The notes under the pieces are model-generated. The model did not search any database and had not been told where the DNA came from. It saw nothing but the letters and a program-made list of their open reading frames with translations. Source: Burkholderiales bacterium (GTDB taxonomy: Bacteria > Pseudomonadota > Gammaproteobacteria > Burkholderiales > SG8-41). Taken from it: 17,270 bases of DNA. The position numbers and the translations under genes were made by a program. Position 1 is the first letter of the stretch. Every line of letters starts with the position of its first letter. Positions 14,172 to 17,270 of this stretch are shown piece by piece. Where the stretch lies: positions 1 through 17,270 of the forward strand of contig SYEN01000096.1 in the NCBI GenBank assembly GCA_005800795.1, written 5' to 3'.

Positions 14172-14204
14172 TAACTATTTGAATTTAAACAATTTATTTT
14201 AAAT
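14172..14204 (+). repeat. AT-rich TAASTWWTTG element, copy 7
   Basis: TAACTATTTG (14172-14181) is followed by about 23 bases of A/T-rich sequence ending in TTTTAAAT, directly against the dehydrogenase start codon. The rest of the gap to the FIST gene holds a TATAAA box (14212-14217) without a matching -35, and nothing else I can name. Confidence 0.6.
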
Positions 14205-14470
14205 GTTGCTGTATAAATCCGTCGAAACTTCTACCGCGTCTGCTGCGTCGCCTCTGCACCTCAAGCGTCGCACCAAACAGCCCACCGAATAGGTTCTGCC
14301 CGGCACAGCCAGCTACTGCCAATAACAGTTTTCCTTGGTGCAAACGCCCGCAACCCGCAATGCTTTCGCTCATCCCTCAAGATTCGGGTGTTGCTGTCGA
14401 TAAGGCTTTGGAGCCTTCATCAAGTTCGATCATATCGGCTGACAAAGCCCAACCATATTCTCACCATCCC

Positions 14471-15616
14471 ATGCAACTACACTCTGGAAACTTTCATTTG
14501 AATTCGGGTTGGTCTGCGCCCCATCCGGTGGAACTCGACAGCCCGCAAACCCTGATTCTTGTTTTTGGCGCGAAGGCCTTCGAAAATACTGCGGCCCCGT
14601 TTGAAGCGCTCAAGACAGCGTTTCCGCAATCGGTGATCGCCGGCTGTTCAACGTCCGGGGAAATTTCGGGCGCCTGCGTCAATGATAACAGCATCAGTGT
14701 GGCCGTTGCCCGCTTCGAGCACACGCGCTTGCGGCGTGCGATAACCGAAGTCACCGACGCAACCGATTCATGTCAGGCAGGCACGCGCTTGGCGGAAGCC
14801 CTCAACACGAAGGATCTTCGCTCAGTGTTGGTTTTATCGGATGGCACGCGGGTCAACGGCACGGCACTGGTCGCAGGGCTGTCCGAAACCCTACGCGATG
14901 GCGTATCCATCTTTGGCGGCCTCGCGGGCGATGGCAGCCAATTCGCGAGCACCTGGGTGCTGGATGGCGATGCCCCCAAGCGCAACCACGTATGCGCCGT
15001 CGGATTTTACGGCAGCCGCCTGCGCATCGGTCACGGCTGCGATCACGGCTGGTCGGACTTCGGCCCTGAACGGCGTATCACGCGATCAGAAGGCAATGTT
15101 CTGCATGAACTAGATGGCAAACCAGCCCTCGATCTATATAAAAATTATTTGGGTGAGCTGGCCTCGGGGCTGCCGGGGAACGCGCTGCTGTTTCCGCTCG
15201 CCATACGACGTAATGAGGAAGATGCCCTGCCATTGGTCAGAACCATTCTGGGCTTGGATGAAGCGCAAAAATCCATGACCTTCGCGGGCGATATGCCGGT
15301 CGGCGCCATCGCACGGCTGATGCGCGCCAGCGACGAAAGTCTGATTGACAGCGCCAGTGCGGCCATTGCCAGCGCCAATCACGACAGCATCGGTGCCCAA
15401 AACGGCGCGCTGGTCATTTCCGTCAGTTGCGTCGGCCGCCGACTGGTGCTGGGCGAGCGCACCGACGAAGAGGTTGAAACCATTTTGGAGGGCGTGCCGC
15501 CGGGCTTCCGGCATGTGGGGTTTTATTCCTATGGCGAGATTTCCCCCACCCTACCCGGTGGCATGAGCGATTTGCACAACCAAACCATGACAGTCACGGT
15601 GCTTGCCGAAGTGTAA
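14471..15616 (+). CDS. FIST domain signal-sensing protein
   Basis: This soluble sensor has FIST_N and FIST_C domains, 381 aa from the chosen start. The FIST_N block runs from SGWSAPHPVELDSPQTLILVFGA through AGCSTSGEISG and SDGTRVNG to SIFGGLAGDG. FIST_C follows from about residue 200, ending with VGFYSYGEISP. The family is thought to bind small ligands such as amino acids and is often next to signalling output genes. The start is uncertain: family similarity begins at the ATG at 14471, while an in-frame ATG at 14360 would add 37 Ser/Pro-rich residues; neither has a clear ribosome site. The GGDEF-EAL gene starts 4 nt after the stop, so the two are almost certainly co-transcribed and FIST probably provides the input. 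Confidence 0.9.
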   Translation: MQLHSGNFHLNSGWSAPHPVELDSPQTLILVFGAKAFENTAAPFEALKTAFPQSVIAGCSTSGEISGACVNDNSISVAVARFEHTRLRRAITEVTDATDSCQAGTRLAEALNTKDLRSVLVLSDGTRVNGTALVAGLSETLRDGVSIFGGLAGDGSQFASTWVLDGDAPKRNHVCAVGFYGSRLRIGHGCDHGWSDFGPERRITRSEGNVLHELDGKPALDLYKNYLGELASGLPGNALLFPLAIRRNEEDALPLVRTILGLDEAQKSMTFAGDMPVGAIARLMRASDESLIDSASAAIASANHDSIGAQNGALVISVSCVGRRLVLGERTDEEVETILEGVPPGFRHVGFYSYGEISPTLPGGMSDLHNQTMTVTVLAEV

Positions 15617-15620
15617 TGCC

Positions 15621-17270
15621 ATGACGCGAGACTCCAAGCCGGCGCCCAATGCCCTGCTGCAACGGCAATTGAAGCGTCTGGGCCTCAACAATCTGGCGCA
15701 CCCCCCGCCGCCGGAGGCGTGGTCACAACTGCTGGAAAAGGTCAGCCGAGCCTACACCGAGGCCGACCAGGAGCGTTACCTCATGGAGCGCTCGCAGGCT
15801 GTTTCATCAAATGAGATGAACGATCTGAACCGGGAATTGCGCGAGGCCCAGGGTCGTCTGAAGAGTCTGGTTTCCCTGTCGTCGGACTGGGTATGGGAAC
15901 AAAACGCGGACCTCCGATTCACCTATTTTTCGGAACAAAATTCGGTGATCACGGACATTGATACCGATATTCTTCTGGGCACACACTGCATGGAAGGTCA
16001 TCCTTATCATGATGTGCAGGACCAAAGAACGGCCTATCTCGATTGCGCCGGTGTGCGCAGACCTTTTCGCGACTTGACCTTCGGCTACAGCGATGCAGCA
16101 GGCCAGCACCACTACATGCGCATCAGCGGTGAGCCTATCTTTGAATTCAATGTATTCAAGGGTTATCGCGGGGTCGCCTCCGATGTCACGAAAACGCGAT
16201 TATCCGAAGAGAAGGTTGTTCATCTGGCGTGCTACGACGCCCTGACCGGTTTACCCAACCGCCGTTCATTCATCCATGAGGTTGATCGGGCATTGGAGCG
16301 ATCCCTGCGCAACAGAACGCCTTTCGCGGTATTTTTTATTGATCTTGACCGCTTTAAAAACATCAACGACAGCCTCGGACATGCTGCCGGCGACGCGCTG
16401 CTGAAAGTGATTGCCGAGCGACTGACCAAACTCCTGAGAAAAACTGACATGGTAGCGCGGCTGAGCGGCCACGAGTTCGTCGTGCTGCTTGAAAACTGTA
16501 TTGACACTACCTTGCTGGCCAATATCGCGACCCGCGCACTGGCTGCGATCAATGAAACGCTGTGCATCGAAAACTGCTGCTTTCAGGTGAGCGGCAGTAT
16601 AGGCATCAGCATCTATCCCGACGATTGCCAGGACGCGGCCACCATGCTCAAGCACGCGGATGCAGCCATGTATTTGGCCAAGAGCAAGGGCAAGAACAAT
16701 TTCCAGTTCTATACTACCGAATTGGCAGCAAGGGCCGAACAGCAGTTTTCCCTAGAAAGCGAGCTTCGCCTGGCAATTGAGCGCAACGAGTTCCAGTTGC
16801 TGTATCAGCCGAAGATCAATATCGCATCGGGAAAAATGGTTGGAGTGGAAGCCCTGATACGATGGAAGCACCCCACGCGCGGGGTGATAGCGCCCGGCGA
16901 GTTCATCGGCCTTGCCGAGGAAAGCGGCCTGATCAGCCCGATCGGCCAGTGGGTGATCAGGGATGCATGCCGTCAGGTGCGAGAGTGGCGCCGCAACGGA
17001 CTGCAATCACCGCGCTGCGCGGTGAATCTTTCCGTGCGCCAGTTCAACGTGGACGGATTGGTCGAGGATATTGTGCAGGCGCTGACGTCCTACCAGCTTC
17101 AGGCAGACGCGCTGGAACTGGAAATCACCGAAAGCCTTTTAATGGCCAACCCCGAGCGGGCTTTTGCTGCGCGCTCTCCCCGGCGATGCCGGCATCACCG
17201 AACGTGTCGCCGGCGCGGCGCGGATCGTCGTTGTGGCGCCCCGCGGCCTGGCCTCGACCCTCCGCTCGCC
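15621..17270 (+). CDS. PAS-GGDEF-EAL c-di-GMP signalling protein, cut at right edge
   Basis: This is a cytosolic protein with no membrane segment; 550 codons are open to the window end. After a short helical segment, a PAS-like domain begins at SSDWVWEQNADLRF (about residue 90). The GGDEF domain starts at YDALTGLPNRRSF (about 207). Its signature is SGHEF (282-286), so the third position of GG(D/E)EF is His and cyclase activity is doubtful. The inhibitory RKTD sits five residues before it, as in active cyclases. The EAL domain begins well: EALIRW (410-415), VNLSVRQF with N469, and LEITESLLM with E504. The match stops after NPERAFA (about base 17168). The remaining 34 codons are Arg-rich, and the expected DDFGTG region is missing. 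The gene follows FIST by 4 nt. Confidence 0.88.
   Translation, partial: MTRDSKPAPNALLQRQLKRLGLNNLAHPPPPEAWSQLLEKVSRAYTEADQERYLMERSQAVSSNEMNDLNRELREAQGRLKSLVSLSSDWVWEQNADLRFTYFSEQNSVITDIDTDILLGTHCMEGHPYHDVQDQRTAYLDCAGVRRPFRDLTFGYSDAAGQHHYMRISGEPIFEFNVFKGYRGVASDVTKTRLSEEKVVHLACYDALTGLPNRRSFIHEVDRALERSLRNRTPFAVFFIDLDRFKNINDSLGHAAGDALLKVIAERLTKLLRKTDMVARLSGHEFVVLLENCIDTTLLANIATRALAAINETLCIENCCFQVSGSIGISIYPDDCQDAATMLKHADAAMYLAKSKGKNNFQFYTTELAARAEQQFSLESELRLAIERNEFQLLYQPKINIASGKMVGVEALIRWKHPTRGVIAPGEFIGLAEESGLISPIGQWVIRDACRQVREWRRNGLQSPRCAVNLSVRQFNVDGLVEDIVQALTSYQLQADALELEITESLLMANPERAFAARSPRRCRHHRTCRRRGADRRCGAPRPGLDPPLA
17169..17270. other. Abrupt break in sequence character (probable chimeric end)
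   Basis: From about 17169 the EAL reading frame gives an Arg/Pro-rich string unlike any EAL domain. The next forward frame reads smoothly as LPGDAGITERVAGAARIVVV and more, with G or C at nearly every third codon position. Base composition rises well above the preceding gene. I read this as a join to unrelated, higher-GC coding sequence. Confidence 0.65.

Overview
The window looks like a chromosomal segment of a betaproteobacterium, probably of the Burkholderiales or a related lineage. Three things point there: two orphan tripartite-tricarboxylate (Bug-type) solute receptors, a PEP-CTERM sorted exoprotein, and moderately high GC coding sequence broken by sharply AT-rich intergenic islands. I see no phage, plasmid, transposase or CRISPR signatures. 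Every assignment was made by eye from motifs and overall protein form, without a database search.

Layout. Positions 1-164 hold three short GC-rich hairpins of dispersed-repeat type. Next come a short-chain dehydrogenase (+) converging on a Bug receptor (-), a YhhQ/VUT queuosine-precursor transporter (+) with a strong bidirectional terminator, a PEP-CTERM protein (-), tRNA-Pro(UGG) (-), an MFS carboxylate-type transporter (+) converging on a GcvA-like LysR regulator (-), and an orphan 72-aa gene with its own ribosome site and terminator (+). A bactofilin (+) then converges on an exported helical protein (-). A VOC metalloenzyme-Bug receptor pair (-) follows, then a DUF6812-like small gene (+). 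After that are a LVIVD propeller-CobW GTPase pair (-) and a 3-hydroxyisobutyrate-dehydrogenase-like enzyme (-). The window ends with a FIST sensor followed 4 nt later by a PAS-GGDEF-EAL protein (+), which is cut at the right edge.

How the genes may work together. The SDR, the beta-hydroxyacid dehydrogenase, the VOC enzyme, the two solute receptors, the MFS carrier and the LysR regulator suggest accessory uptake and oxidation of small organic or aromatic acids. The FIST and GGDEF-EAL pair looks like a cytosolic small-ligand to c-di-GMP signalling module. Its GGDEF active site is degenerate (SGHEF), but the inhibitory RxxD site is kept and the visible EAL residues are intact. The LVIVD propeller carries one histidine per putative blade and sits directly upstream of a CobW metallochaperone, so it may be a metalloenzyme.

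The strongest unexplained signals are: (i) a ten-base motif TAASTWWTTG at seven intergenic sites, usually upstream of a gene and extending to near-identical 27-32 bp elements at three of them; (ii) two of these elements as direct repeats around the DUF6812-like gene; (iii) an abrupt break near 17169, where the EAL domain stops matching its family and very GC-rich sequence in another reading frame begins, which looks like a chimeric join; and (iv) a possible H-type pseudoknot in the leader of the queuosine-precursor transporter.
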